From NCBI GenBank assembly GCA_934747805.1, contig CAKVHC010000010.1, positions 1 to 41,088 of the forward strand: a DNA stretch of 41,088 nucleotides. The letters run 5' to 3'. The notes under the pieces were generated by a model. The model was not told where the DNA came from. It saw nothing but the letters and a program-made list of their open reading frames with translations, and did not search any database. Of the stretch, positions 1 to 8,014 are shown one piece after another. The position numbers and the translations under genes were made by a program. Source of the DNA: an uncultured Clostridia bacterium. GTDB lineage: Bacteria > Bacillota > Clostridia > Christensenellales > UBA1242. Every line of letters begins with the position of its first letter. Position 1 is the stretch's first letter.

Positions 1-485
1 AGCCTAGCCTACTCATATTCGACGAACCAACCAACGGTCTTGACCCAAACGGTATCATTGAAATTCGCAATATCTTTAAAAACCTTGCCAAAAATTATGG
101 CATTTCAATTATTATTTCGAGTCACAATCTGGCTGAATTGCAGCAGATTTGTGACACTGTAGCATTTATCAATCGTGGCAGAATCATTGACTACAAGTCT
201 ATGGAGGAAATCACTTCCGACGTACAAAAGGGTCAGAAAGTGGTGTTCAAAGTGGACTATCCGCACTATGCAGGTTCCCTACTTGAAAAACATTTGCTTA
301 TTAATGTCGAGGTTGTCGGCAGTTGCGTCGCACTCCACTTAGCAGAAAGCAAGATTGCCGATACGATTGCCTATCTGGTGCAAAATGGTTTAACAATTTT
401 TGGCGTGGAAAAAGTTCAAAAATCACTTGAAGAATTATTCTTAGAGATTATGAAGAAGGATAATAACTCAACAAGTATATTTTAG
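1..485 (+). CDS. ABC transporter ATP-binding protein, C-terminal part
   Basis: The 3' part of an ABC-transporter ATPase whose 5' end lies outside the window. The frame is open from base 3. It encodes the Walker B and D-loop segment LLIFDEPTNGLDP, followed by the switch histidine region (IISSHNLAEL). After about residue 60 of the visible part comes the variable C-terminal extension usual for ATPases paired with ABC-2 exporters, ending in an EKVQKSLEELFLEI segment of the kind found in gliding, antibiotic and lipid exporter ATPases. The Walker A and signature motifs must lie upstream. The permease gene starts 10 nt downstream, so the two form one transporter operon. The substrate cannot be told. 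Confidence 0.93.
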   Translation, partial: PSLLIFDEPTNGLDPNGIIEIRNIFKNLAKNYGISIIISSHNLAELQQICDTVAFINRGRIIDYKSMEEITSDVQKGQKVVFKVDYPHYAGSLLEKHLLINVEVVGSCVALHLAESKIADTIAYLVQNGLTIFGVEKVQKSLEELFLEIMKKDNNSTSIF

Positions 486-494
486 GGGTAAACT

Positions 495-2222
495 TTGAAA
501 ACAAATAAAATTATTTCAGCTGAATTTAGGAAGATTTTATCTCGTCCAGGGGTTTATATCGTCAGCATACTGCTCGCCGCAGTAATGGTTTTTTGCGCAT
601 TCACTTTTAGCCCAACCGTTCGTTCGGTGTCCTACTCCGACATCCAAAAAGATACAGTTAGCGAAATTTATAGTCTATTTACAAATGATGACCTCTACAA
701 GCCATATTGTGACAGCCTTGTTGCCAGCACAAATGATTACATCGACACAACAACTTCTGGCAGTTCAATCAAGACAAGCGTAGATCGTGCGTACAACAAT
801 TATGTCGATGCTTTAAAGGATTATAAAGAACGTGTCAACTCAAGTGCCACACTTGATCAGAAAAATCTTAACCGCAGTTTATTGTATGATAAGCTAAAAC
901 AACTACAAACTCAAATTTTTGATCAGGGCGTAGAACTGACGATTTCAGGCGAATATAAGCTTTTGATGTCTGTAGATAATTACAACGCTGTTAAACAAAG
1001 ATTCAGTGAATTAGACTTGTATCTCAGACAACAGGCCAGCACAGCTGAACAACACACAGCCAATCTTAAAAAAGCTGAAAGTTTTCAGTCCTTCATTAGT
1101 GCAACTTTGGATAAATTCATCTACCCTACCATTTCAAATGAGAATTTAGATAGTATCGCCGAAATAAGAGCAGAATGCGAAACAAGATTAGCTAGCTACA
1201 CCAACGATATGAATTCTCTTATTGCTAGTTTAGATAGTGAAGACAGTCAAAAGTCTATCGCAAATCGCAAAAAAATGAATTCATACATTGAAGGTTATTA
1301 CAAAACCAGTATGCTCTACTCCAATCTTATCACTGATACAGTGAAAGAAGACACTCTCGGCAGTTATACTAATAGCGAAATCAACAAACTAAAGTTTTTT
1401 GAAGACTATGACAAATACGTTGCACAAGAAAACTTTACTCGCAACAACTATTTGTGGCAATCAAAGACTTTCGACACAACATATGCATTGCCTATTGCTT
1501 TCAACTCAGCTTCAAATTTGAATGGTGCTAATGCCTATGACTTTATGTTCTATGCCCTTGAAATATTCTCATTTATTATATTAGTTTATGTCATCTATCT
1601 TGCATGCAATTCGATTGCTGGTGAGAGAAGTGATGGCACACTTAAACTTATTGCGATCAAACCTATCAATCGTAGCAAAATCTATCGCGGCAAACTATTG
1701 TTCTGCACATATATTTCGCTAATACTTTTAATATTTAGTTCAGTTGTAGCGTTTATTGTAGGTTTGTTCTTATATGGCACAACAAGTTCTAGCATACTAG
1801 TGGTGTTTAATGCTATGTCGGCATTCACCATTCACCCAGTCTTGTATATGCTATTCTATTTAATCTCACTATTTATAAAGCTGTTCGTGTTTATCAATAT
1901 TGGAATGCTTATTAGTTCGCTCATAAACAACGGCACAGTTGCCTCAATGATTGGACTACTACTCTACTTTGTTGACTTGGTTGCAGGAATGCTCATTCAG
2001 AATGCAAATATTTTGAGATTTATGCCTTTGTCAAATCTTGACTTGATTCCATTCTTTGGCAATATGACATTAGGCAATCAAACAAATTTGCTTGCTAAAC
2101 TATTCGCCACTACTACTCCAATGCCAGCTATTATTTGGGTTCCTGCATGCACAATAATTGGTCTAATTTTATTATCAAATATTCTTGGCAAACTTACTTT
2201 CAAACGTAAGGATTTGGCATAA
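495..2222 (+). CDS. ABC-2 type transporter permease
   Basis: Membrane partner of the ATPase just upstream; 575 aa. One transmembrane helix lies near residues 18-40, followed by an extracellular stretch of about 300 residues rich in polar and coiled segments. A cluster of five hydrophobic helices (about 350-570) carries the ABC-2 fold, with the cytoplasmic coupling segment AGERSDGTLKLIAIKP after the second helix. The start is a TTG at 495, preceded at 484-488 by AGGGG at good spacing; no better ATG exists in frame near it. The large external domain between helices 1 and 2 is seen in ABC-2 exporters of lantibiotics and other peptides, but the substrate is unknown. The gene ends directly at a strong terminator. 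Confidence 0.9.
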   Translation: MKTNKIISAEFRKILSRPGVYIVSILLAAVMVFCAFTFSPTVRSVSYSDIQKDTVSEIYSLFTNDDLYKPYCDSLVASTNDYIDTTTSGSSIKTSVDRAYNNYVDALKDYKERVNSSATLDQKNLNRSLLYDKLKQLQTQIFDQGVELTISGEYKLLMSVDNYNAVKQRFSELDLYLRQQASTAEQHTANLKKAESFQSFISATLDKFIYPTISNENLDSIAEIRAECETRLASYTNDMNSLIASLDSEDSQKSIANRKKMNSYIEGYYKTSMLYSNLITDTVKEDTLGSYTNSEINKLKFFEDYDKYVAQENFTRNNYLWQSKTFDTTYALPIAFNSASNLNGANAYDFMFYALEIFSFIILVYVIYLACNSIAGERSDGTLKLIAIKPINRSKIYRGKLLFCTYISLILLIFSSVVAFIVGLFLYGTTSSSILVVFNAMSAFTIHPVLYMLFYLISLFIKLFVFINIGMLISSLINNGTVASMIGLLLYFVDLVAGMLIQNANILRFMPLSNLDLIPFFGNMTLGNQTNLLAKLFATTTPMPAIIWVPACTIIGLILLSNILGKLTFKRKDLA

Positions 2223-2250
2223 AAAAACTCCATTTTTGGAGTTTTTTTTA
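2221..2250. terminator. Bidirectional rho-independent terminator
   Basis: AACTCC (2226-2231) pairs with GGAGTT (2238-2243). The stem is flanked by an A-run on the left and a T-run on the right, so it can work in both directions. It sits between the convergent permease gene (+) and rnhA (-) and overlaps both stop regions. Confidence 0.85.
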
Positions 2251-2694
2251 ATCATTCTGTTTGTGTTTAGCAATTTCGCCAGTGGCAAGCGCATCGCAAC
2301 GATTGTTGTATTCATTGTCTGCATGACCTTTCACTTTATGCCAACAGATTTTGTGTTTGTTGCACATTTCGTCCAAAGCTTGCCATAGTTCCGCATTGGC
2401 AACGGGCTTTTTCTTTGCGTTGCGAAAACCATTCGTTTTCCAGTTCTCCAGCCACCCTTCATTAAACGCATTGATAACATAAGCGGAGTCGGAATACAAA
2501 TCCACCTGACAACTCTCTTTCAGCATTAACAGTGCTTGCACGCAGGCAGTAAGTTCCATGACATTATTAGTAGTATTTTCATTAAATCCACTTATTTCTT
2601 TTTTGGTGTCGCCATACATAAGTATCGCACCCCATCCACCAGCACCTGGGTTACCACTGCACGCTCCGTCAGTGTAAATTGTCACTTTCTTCAT
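2248..2694 (-). CDS. rnhA: Ribonuclease HI
   Basis: Cleaves RNA in RNA-DNA hybrids in the cytoplasm (R-loops, Okazaki primers). The 148-aa protein matches the full family length. All catalytic residues are visible: D9 (TDGACSGNPG), E47 (NVMEL), D69 (YSDSAYV) and D134 (NRCDALA), plus the assisting H124 (KGHADN). The basic-protrusion region with W81, W85 and KTNGFRNAKKKP is present. There is no Shine-Dalgarno directly before the ATG. A candidate promoter (TTGATT at 2728-2733, TATTAT at 2706-2711, on the minus strand) would put the RNA start only a few bases before the ATG. The gene is a single transcription unit ending in the shared terminator. Confidence 0.97.
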   Translation of the reverse strand: MKKVTIYTDGACSGNPGAGGWGAILMYGDTKKEISGFNENTTNNVMELTACVQALLMLKESCQVDLYSDSAYVINAFNEGWLENWKTNGFRNAKKKPVANAELWQALDEMCNKHKICWHKVKGHADNEYNNRCDALATGEIAKHKQND

Positions 2695-2737
2695 ACGTTA
2701 ATTTTATAATAAATCTCCAAAAAACGCAATCAAATTA

Positions 2738-2766
2738 TTGACTTATCTTTTATTTTTACTTATAAT
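2738..2766 (+). promoter_or_regulatory. Sigma-A promoter of tRNA-Trp
   Basis: TTGACT (2738-2743), 17-bp spacer, TATAAT (2761-2766), 19 nt before the tRNA. It lies back to back with the candidate rnhA promoter on the other strand. Confidence 0.85.
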
Positions 2767-2785
2767 AGCAAAGTAAACTAAACTT

Positions 2786-2861
2786 ACAGGTGTAGCTCAA
2801 TTGGTAGAGTAGCGGTCTCCAAAACCGTTGGTTGCAGGTTCGAGTCCTGTCTCCTGTGCCA
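2786..2861 (+). tRNA. tRNA-Trp (anticodon CCA)
   Basis: A 76-nt cloverleaf with encoded CCA. The anticodon loop CTCCAAA lies between CGGT and ACCG, giving anticodon CCA. The T-arm is GCAGG-TTCGAGT-CCTGT. The acceptor stem ACAGGTG/CTCCTGT holds one U-U mismatch at pair 6-67; otherwise the structure is intact. It is a single-gene unit with its own promoter and terminator. Confidence 0.96.
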
Positions 2862-2884
2862 AATATTTAATCAGGTTTTACGAG

Positions 2885-2912
2885 AAATAGACGTTAAGCG
2901 TCTATTTTTTTT
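2885..2912 (+). terminator. Terminator of tRNA-Trp
   Basis: ATAGACG (2887-2893) pairs with CGTCTAT (2899-2905), followed by a run of T to 2912. Confidence 0.85.
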
Positions 2913-2916
2913 CAAC

Positions 2917-2937
2917 AAAAAAGGGCTTGTTGCCCTT
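2917..2937 (-). terminator. Terminator of the RNase Y gene
   Basis: On the minus strand AAGGGC and GCCCTT (2921-2926 and 2932-2937) form a stem followed by a T-run. The stem begins at the rny stop codon. Confidence 0.8.
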
Positions 2938-4531
2938 ATTTTGCTGTTTCAGATTTGCGTACTTCACGAATTACGTTTACCTTAATCACACCCGGATATT
3001 CCATTTCAGATTCAATCTTCTTGGCAATGTCTTGAGCCAATACTAATGCTTGGTCATCATTGATTTTTTCAGGTTTGACGATTACACGCACTTCTCTACC
3101 CGCTTGTACTGCGTAAGTGGTGTCAACGCCATCAAATGAATTGGCAATCGCTTCCAAATTCTCAAGACGTTTAATATAGTTTTCGAGTGATTCACGGCGA
3201 GCACCAGGTCTAGCACTGCTAATGGCATCTGCAGCCTGTACGAGCAAAGCTTCGATTGTCTTTGGTTCAATGTCATTATGGTGAGCTGCTATACAGTGAA
3301 TTACTGCTTCACTTTCCTTATATTTTGTAGCGAGTTCAACACCGATTGAAACGTGTGAGCCTTCCATCTCGTGATCCACTGCTTTACCAATGTCGTGCAA
3401 CAGTCCACCACGACGTGCCACCTTTTCGTTAGCGCCGATTTCAGCTGCCATCATACCAGCAAGGAAACTCACTTCCAAACAGTGTTTCAATACGTTTTGA
3501 CCATAACTTGTACGATATTTCAGTCTGCCCAAAATTTTAACAAGTTCTGGGTGAAGATTGTAAATATCTGCCTCGAAGCAAGCATTCTCACCTGCTTCTT
3601 TGATAGTTTGTTCTACATCACGTTTAACCTTAGCCACAATCTCTTCGATTCTGCCAGGGTGAATACGTCCGTCCATCATAAGTTTTTCGATGGAAATGCG
3701 AGCAATTTCTCTCCTGATTGGGTCAAAACCTGACAATGTTATAGCTTCTGGCGTGTCATCGATAATTAAATCAATGCCAGTAGCGTTCTCAAGTGCTTTG
3801 ATATTGCGGCCTTCACGTCCGATAAGACGACCTTTCATCTCCTCGTTGGCAAGTGGCACTACGGAAACTGTCGTTTCACTGCTGTGGTCGGCTGCACATT
3901 TCTGTATGGCAAGAGTGATAATGTTCTTTGCCTTTTTCTCAGCTTCGTCTTTGGCACTGTCTTCGATTTGCTTAGCAATCTTGGCAGCGTCAACTTTCGC
4001 CTCGTCAGTTACTTCTTGAATAATTAATTGCTTTGCATTTTCTTGAGAAAGTCCTGAAACTTCTTCAAGTTTAGCCATTATTTCAAGATTTTTTTGTTCA
4101 TTTTGTTTAATCTTTTCGTCCAAAATGGCATCTTTTTCTGCCAACTTTGACTTTTGGTTGTCGAGCGAAATGATTTTCTCGTCCAACAATTGTTCACGTT
4201 TTTCAATCACACGCTCTTTCTCGAGCAATCTATCTTGAGAAGCTTGAATCTCCTGTCTACGAGCCTTAACCTCGTTTTCATAAGATGCTTTGAGTTCTGC
4301 GAACTCTTGTTTTGCTTCTAAAGATGACTCACGCTTTATGTTCTTTGCTTGCGCATACGCATCCTCTATTATTTTTGCAGCGTCATTATTTGCCTTGTTG
4401 ACTTTCTTTTTCAGTAGAATCTGTGACAAGAAGAGACCTGCTCCACCACCTACTGCTAACACAACTATGCTAATTATTACTACAACATAACTAGGGACTG
4501 CACCAAGCAAGTTTAAGTTGCTTATGTTCAT
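2936..4531 (-). CDS. rny: Ribonuclease Y
   Basis: Membrane-anchored endoribonuclease that starts mRNA decay in Bacillota. The 531-aa protein shows the full family layout: an N-terminal transmembrane helix (about 14-39), a long charged coiled coil (about 40-200), a KH RNA-binding domain with GxxG in GRLIGREGRNIK (near residue 233), and an HD phosphohydrolase domain with HDIGK near residue 380. The length is typical. The ATG at 4531 follows GAGGG with 5-nt spacing. It is transcribed alone from a good sigma-A promoter and closed by its own terminator. Confidence 0.97.
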   Translation of the reverse strand: MNISNLNLLGAVPSYVVVIISIVVLAVGGGAGLFLSQILLKKKVNKANNDAAKIIEDAYAQAKNIKRESSLEAKQEFAELKASYENEVKARRQEIQASQDRLLEKERVIEKREQLLDEKIISLDNQKSKLAEKDAILDEKIKQNEQKNLEIMAKLEEVSGLSQENAKQLIIQEVTDEAKVDAAKIAKQIEDSAKDEAEKKAKNIITLAIQKCAADHSSETTVSVVPLANEEMKGRLIGREGRNIKALENATGIDLIIDDTPEAITLSGFDPIRREIARISIEKLMMDGRIHPGRIEEIVAKVKRDVEQTIKEAGENACFEADIYNLHPELVKILGRLKYRTSYGQNVLKHCLEVSFLAGMMAAEIGANEKVARRGGLLHDIGKAVDHEMEGSHVSIGVELATKYKESEAVIHCIAAHHNDIEPKTIEALLVQAADAISSARPGARRESLENYIKRLENLEAIANSFDGVDTTYAVQAGREVRVIVKPEKINDDQALVLAQDIAKKIESEMEYPGVIKVNVIREVRKSETAK

Positions 4532-4572
4532 TTTTCCCTCACTTTATTTATGCCTGATTATAGACACAACTT

Positions 4573-4601
4573 ATATTACCAAAAATTAACAAATAAGTCA
4601 A
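4573..4601 (-). promoter_or_regulatory. Sigma-A promoter of rny
   Basis: On the minus strand TTGACT (4596-4601), 17-bp spacer, TAATAT (4573-4578), about 40 nt before the rny start codon. Confidence 0.75.
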
Positions 4602-4636
4602 ATAATTATTCCTATTTAGGCGGAGCAAATATTCGA

Positions 4637-4663
4637 CAAAAAATACGCCTTTTTTGGCGTATT
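4637..4663 (-). terminator. Terminator of the spoVA-thiI operon
   Basis: AATACGCC (4642-4649) and GGCGTATT (4656-4663) form an 8-bp stem. On the minus strand it is followed by a T-run. It lies just beyond the thiI stop. Confidence 0.85.
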
Positions 4664-4667
4664 TTCG

Positions 4668-5819
4668 CTATAATTCAATAATTTCTATGTTTTTCATTAC
4701 CTCGTCAAGCAAATTTTGTAAATCAATTTTTTGCTCTTCTTTGCCAATTAAATCAACTCTAGGCTTGATTGCTGGTTTTTTAGGCAAGAAAACCGTGCAG
4801 CAATCTTCATAAGGCAAGATAGATGTTTCATAGCTTCCGATTTGTTCGGCTATCTTAATTGTGTCAATTTTGTTGTAAGCAATGAGTGGTTGCAATGCAA
4901 TTACATGTTCAAGTGCCGAGTTGGACACAGTCAGTCCTTCAATCGTTTGTGATGCGACTTGACCCAAATTCTCTCCTGTGACAATCGCTTTGTAGTCATA
5001 TTGCAAGCATATTTTTTCTGCCACACGATACATATTTTTACGTAGCAAAGTGACCGCATATTCATCTTGGCAATATTTTCTAAACGCCTCTTGCATCTTA
5101 GTCATGCTTACAATATACATGCGGTGTGCACCAATGTATGGTTGGATTATTTTGGCCAATTTTATCACCTTGTCTTTAGCAAGTGGCGAAGTGTAAGGAT
5201 AACTATTAAAGTGTAAAATATCCTGCCTCAAGCCACGTTTTCCCATACAAAAACCAGCGACTGGACTATCTATTCCGCCTGACAATAGCAAGAGCCCGTT
5301 AGTCTTCTTTTCCAAAGGCAAACCACCGACCGCCTCAATATCTTCTGTATAGATAAATGTCACTCCGTCTTCACGAATGTCGACCTTAACAATAGTGTCA
5401 GCGCCTTTCATTTTTACATTTGCATTTGGATTGTGTTTCAAGATTATTTCGCCCAAATCTACGCATAAATCATTCGAGTGTATTGGAAAACTCTTGTCCG
5501 CACGATTTACTTCCACCTTGAAACTGCCTTCTATCTTCATTTCGGCAATGAAATTGGTGATGCCGACCGCACTTGTGTCAATCATAGTGGCGTGACTAAG
5601 ACTGGACACACCAGGTGTAAACTTCAAGACACGCACAATATCTGCATCGTCGTTAGCTTTGAAATCAGACACCACAAATCGATTGAAAATCATATTCACA
5701 CGTGCTGAATAAGGACGCAAATTGTCCTTAATGTTGTCGAATAGACATTTAATGAAAAGCCCCCTATTTTTGCCTTTTAAGTGGACTTCTGCAAATCTTA
5801 CAATAATCACTTTTTGCAT
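4668..5819 (-). CDS. thiI: tRNA 4-thiouridine synthase ThiI
   Basis: ATP-dependent sulfurtransferase that makes 4-thiouridine at position 8 of tRNA. The 383-aa protein has an N-terminal ferredoxin-like and THUMP region (about 1-165) and an AANH/PP-loop domain with the pyrophosphate loop SGGIDS at 180-185. The C-terminal rhodanese domain of the E. coli type is absent, as is usual in Gram-positive ThiI, which takes sulfur directly from a partner cysteine desulfurase. That partner gene is immediately upstream: its TAA shares one base with the thiI ATG (TAATG), so the two are translationally coupled. Confidence 0.96.
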   Translation of the reverse strand: MQKVIIVRFAEVHLKGKNRGLFIKCLFDNIKDNLRPYSARVNMIFNRFVVSDFKANDDADIVRVLKFTPGVSSLSHATMIDTSAVGITNFIAEMKIEGSFKVEVNRADKSFPIHSNDLCVDLGEIILKHNPNANVKMKGADTIVKVDIREDGVTFIYTEDIEAVGGLPLEKKTNGLLLLSGGIDSPVAGFCMGKRGLRQDILHFNSYPYTSPLAKDKVIKLAKIIQPYIGAHRMYIVSMTKMQEAFRKYCQDEYAVTLLRKNMYRVAEKICLQYDYKAIVTGENLGQVASQTIEGLTVSNSALEHVIALQPLIAYNKIDTIKIAEQIGSYETSILPYEDCCTVFLPKKPAIKPRVDLIGKEEQKIDLQNLLDEVMKNIEIIEL

Positions 5820-6928
5820 TATATTTTACCTCTGTATTCATTCACGCACGCCACTAGTGCTTGTGCCATTTCACGTGCTGTTTTTTCGCTCATATCTGCA
5901 TCAAAGCTGATTCTGACCGCACCAAGCGAATATTTCTGGCTCACACCTATTTCGCCTAAAACTCTATTAGTCTTATCCTTCGAGTTGCATGCAGAACCTG
6001 TTCCGACAAGATATCCTTTATCACACATCATGTGCACGATAGTCTCACCACGAACATTGGCAAAGCAGACCATTATTATATTTGGACAATAGTTTTCTCC
6101 GTCGAATACTATTTTATCATCCACTTGTTTTAGTTCGTCTAGAATAGCCTTACGCACGAGCATACTTTTCTCTAACTGCGGAGTCTTTAATGCGTGGGCG
6201 ATGCTAACCATTCCTGCCACGTTTTCCGTGCCAGCGATGAGATTGAATTCCTGTCCGCCACCCACTATATATGGTCGTTGCTTATTGAAATACCTTACAT
6301 ATAGTGCAGATATGCCTCGCATACAATTAATCTTGTGTCCGCTGATTGTGTAATAATCCACGTCCAAATTTTGCAAATCAACATTGATTTTGTTTGCACT
6401 TTGCACTCCATCGCTGTGCACGATGATGCGTGGATTACGCCTATGCAGTTCGTGAGCGATGGCAGATATATCGTTTATAGCACCAGTTTCGTTGCTGGTG
6501 TGAATGATTGACACAAACGCAACGCTGTCGTCAAGGCTTGCGTACAATGCGTCGGTGTTAATGTGACCTGATTTCAGTAGCGGAATGAACACAATATTGT
6601 ATCCTTCAGCCTGCAATGCCTTAGCGGTGTTGTAAACAGACGAATGCTCCCCCGCAGATATCAAATATTTTTTGTCTTTACGCACTATTTGAGTCCTTAA
6701 AACCATTGAGTTAGAAATAGTCGCAGACGGTGTAAATAAAAATTTTGAGCCATTTGGCGCATTAAAATAACGAGCAAGCATTTGCCTTGCATTTTCTATG
6801 TCTTCTTTAATTTTATTAGCTGGCAGATATAATGCTGACGGATTGTAAAAGTCCGTTGCATAGTGATTAACAATTTTCATTGTTTCTTCACTAGGTTTTG
6901 TCGTTGCACTGCAATCAAAATATTCCAT
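5819..6928 (-). CDS. Cysteine desulfurase (NifS/IscS-type, ThiI partner)
   Basis: PLP enzyme that converts cysteine to alanine and hands on the sulfur. The PLP lysine lies in SGHKINC and the active-site cysteine in GSACNSK; GEHSSV and HSDGVQSA are the other cofactor-binding motifs. It is coupled to thiI, so it most likely supplies ThiI, like the desulfurases paired with thiI in other Bacillota. The frame is open to a TTG at 6964, but I place the start at the ATG at 6928 (MEYFDCSATTKP). This matches the usual family N-terminus, and the TTG lies inside the -35 box of a strong promoter whose -10 ends 7 nt before the ATG. No Shine-Dalgarno precedes it, so the mRNA may be leaderless. Confidence 0.93.
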   Translation of the reverse strand: MEYFDCSATTKPSEETMKIVNHYATDFYNPSALYLPANKIKEDIENARQMLARYFNAPNGSKFLFTPSATISNSMVLRTQIVRKDKKYLISAGEHSSVYNTAKALQAEGYNIVFIPLLKSGHINTDALYASLDDSVAFVSIIHTSNETGAINDISAIAHELHRRNPRIIVHSDGVQSANKINVDLQNLDVDYYTISGHKINCMRGISALYVRYFNKQRPYIVGGGQEFNLIAGTENVAGMVSIAHALKTPQLEKSMLVRKAILDELKQVDDKIVFDGENYCPNIIMVCFANVRGETIVHMMCDKGYLVGTGSACNSKDKTNRVLGEIGVSQKYSLGAVRISFDADMSEKTAREMAQALVACVNEYRGKI

Positions 6929-6935
6929 ACTTGGC

Positions 6936-6964
6936 ATTATAGCATTATTATCTGCAATTATCAA
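6936..6964 (-). promoter_or_regulatory. Internal sigma-A promoter before the desulfurase-thiI pair
   Basis: On the minus strand TTGATA (6959-6964), 17-bp spacer ending in TGC (extended -10), TATAAT (6936-6941). It lets the desulfurase and thiI be made in growing cells independently of the sporulation genes upstream. The predicted RNA start falls at or next to the ATG at 6928. Confidence 0.75.
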
Positions 6965-6966
6965 GT

Positions 6967-7611
6967 TTATGGCACAAGATTTAGCATTTGTTCTAGTTTA
7001 TTTGAGTTTAGATAGGTGTTTGGCACTTTGCCAACAATCACATTTTCGCAAAATAGTACCTGATGTGTTGACTTATAAACCTTAGTTTTGACTGGCATTG
7101 CGACGTTGAGCGATATGTCGACATCGATATATATTCTATGCCTAGTCGTGTTAATGCCCATAGTGTCAAATTTGGACTCAAACGACGATGTAATCGTGCC
7201 TATTGGTGCCATATTTAGCCTAACATTAGGCCCACGTCCTATAAAGAGCGGAATGCCGGTGAATGTTCCAAGTGGCACACGCACACCTTGTGAACTGATA
7301 AGTTCCAATCTGTTTTGAGTGGCGGTTATAAGTTTTTTAGCAAGTTTGTTAATTTCCATCGAATTTGCCTCAATTAAAACAATTTCACCCTGTTCGTTTC
7401 GGCTGATTTTGATGAAATCTTCGTAGGTATTATAATTTATAACTTCACTGATCGCACTGTTAATTGCCTTTGCACTTATTGACGTGACTTGTCCGTCAAC
7501 GTACATAAGAATGATTGGATTCACCACTTTAACGCAAAAAATGGTGATAGCAACTATCACCAACGCAAATATGATTAAAGGCTTAATATACTTGCGATTG
7601 CGTATTTTCAC
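6967..7611 (-). CDS. yunB: Sporulation protein YunB
   Basis: Matches the YunB family, needed for full sporulation in Bacillus subtilis, where it belongs to the mother-cell sigma-E regulon; its biochemical role is unknown. The 214-aa protein has a short basic N-terminus, one transmembrane helix (about 11-32) and an outside domain with the family signature region VRVPLGTFTGIPLFIGRGP. The start is a GTG at 7611 with no clear Shine-Dalgarno; an out-of-frame ATG lies 2 nt upstream. It follows spoVAE by 31 nt in the same direction, so it is probably in the spoVA operon here, although spoVA is a forespore operon in B. subtilis. Confidence 0.88.
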   Translation of the reverse strand: MKIRNRKYIKPLIIFALVIVAITIFCVKVVNPIILMYVDGQVTSISAKAINSAISEVINYNTYEDFIKISRNEQGEIVLIEANSMEINKLAKKLITATQNRLELISSQGVRVPLGTFTGIPLFIGRGPNVRLNMAPIGTITSSFESKFDTMGINTTRHRIYIDVDISLNVAMPVKTKVYKSTHQVLFCENVIVGKVPNTYLNSNKLEQMLNLVP

Positions 7612-7642
7612 ATAATAATATATGTGTTAAAAATGACAAACA

Positions 7643-8011
7643 TTATATTTTTTTGGTTCGGCTGTGGAATATGAGCGCAAATACGAATGCAAACACTATC
7701 GCAGCTGTTATGCCGCCTGCTGTGGCTTCCAGCCCACCAGACAATGCTCCCATGACGCCTATATCTCTTACCGCCGTCATAGCTCCTTTAGCAAGCGTAC
7801 TGCCAAATCCAATGATTGGCACGGTGGCTCCGGCTTTAGCAAAATCTCTGAATGGCTGATACACTCCAATAATTTCGAGCAGAATGCCTATCATCAGATA
7901 CAGAACAAGTATTCGTGACGTAGTAATCTTGGTTCTCACAACCAAGATTTGCCCCAACATACATATAAAGCCGCCAATTAAAAATGACCAGACATAATCC
8001 ATTATTTGCAT
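7643..8011 (-). CDS. spoVAE: Stage V sporulation protein AE (SpoVAEb)
   Basis: Small membrane component of the SpoVA channel, which moves dipicolinic acid and calcium into the forespore and out during germination. The 122-aa protein consists of hydrophobic helices with the family segments SFLIGGFICMLGQ and VPIIGFGSTLAKGA. The ATG at 8011 follows GAGGGGTAAGG, which overlaps the spoVAD stop, so the two are translationally coupled. Length is normal. Confidence 0.95.
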   Translation of the reverse strand: MQIMDYVWSFLIGGFICMLGQILVVRTKITTSRILVLYLMIGILLEIIGVYQPFRDFAKAGATVPIIGFGSTLAKGAMTAVRDIGVMGALSGGLEATAGGITAAIVFAFVFALIFHSRTKKI

Positions 8012-8014
8012 ACC

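Noticed and set aside
2185..2388. Plus-strand 67-codon frame across the permease end and terminator
   Set aside because: It crosses a terminator hairpin and lies opposite rnhA; no ribosome site.
3371..4490. Plus-strand open frames opposite rny
   Set aside because: Shadows of RNase Y codons; no ribosome sites, no recognisable protein features.
6926..6964. TTG at 6964 as the desulfurase start
   Set aside because: It lies in the -35 box of a good promoter, lacks a ribosome site and adds residues not usual at the family N-terminus.
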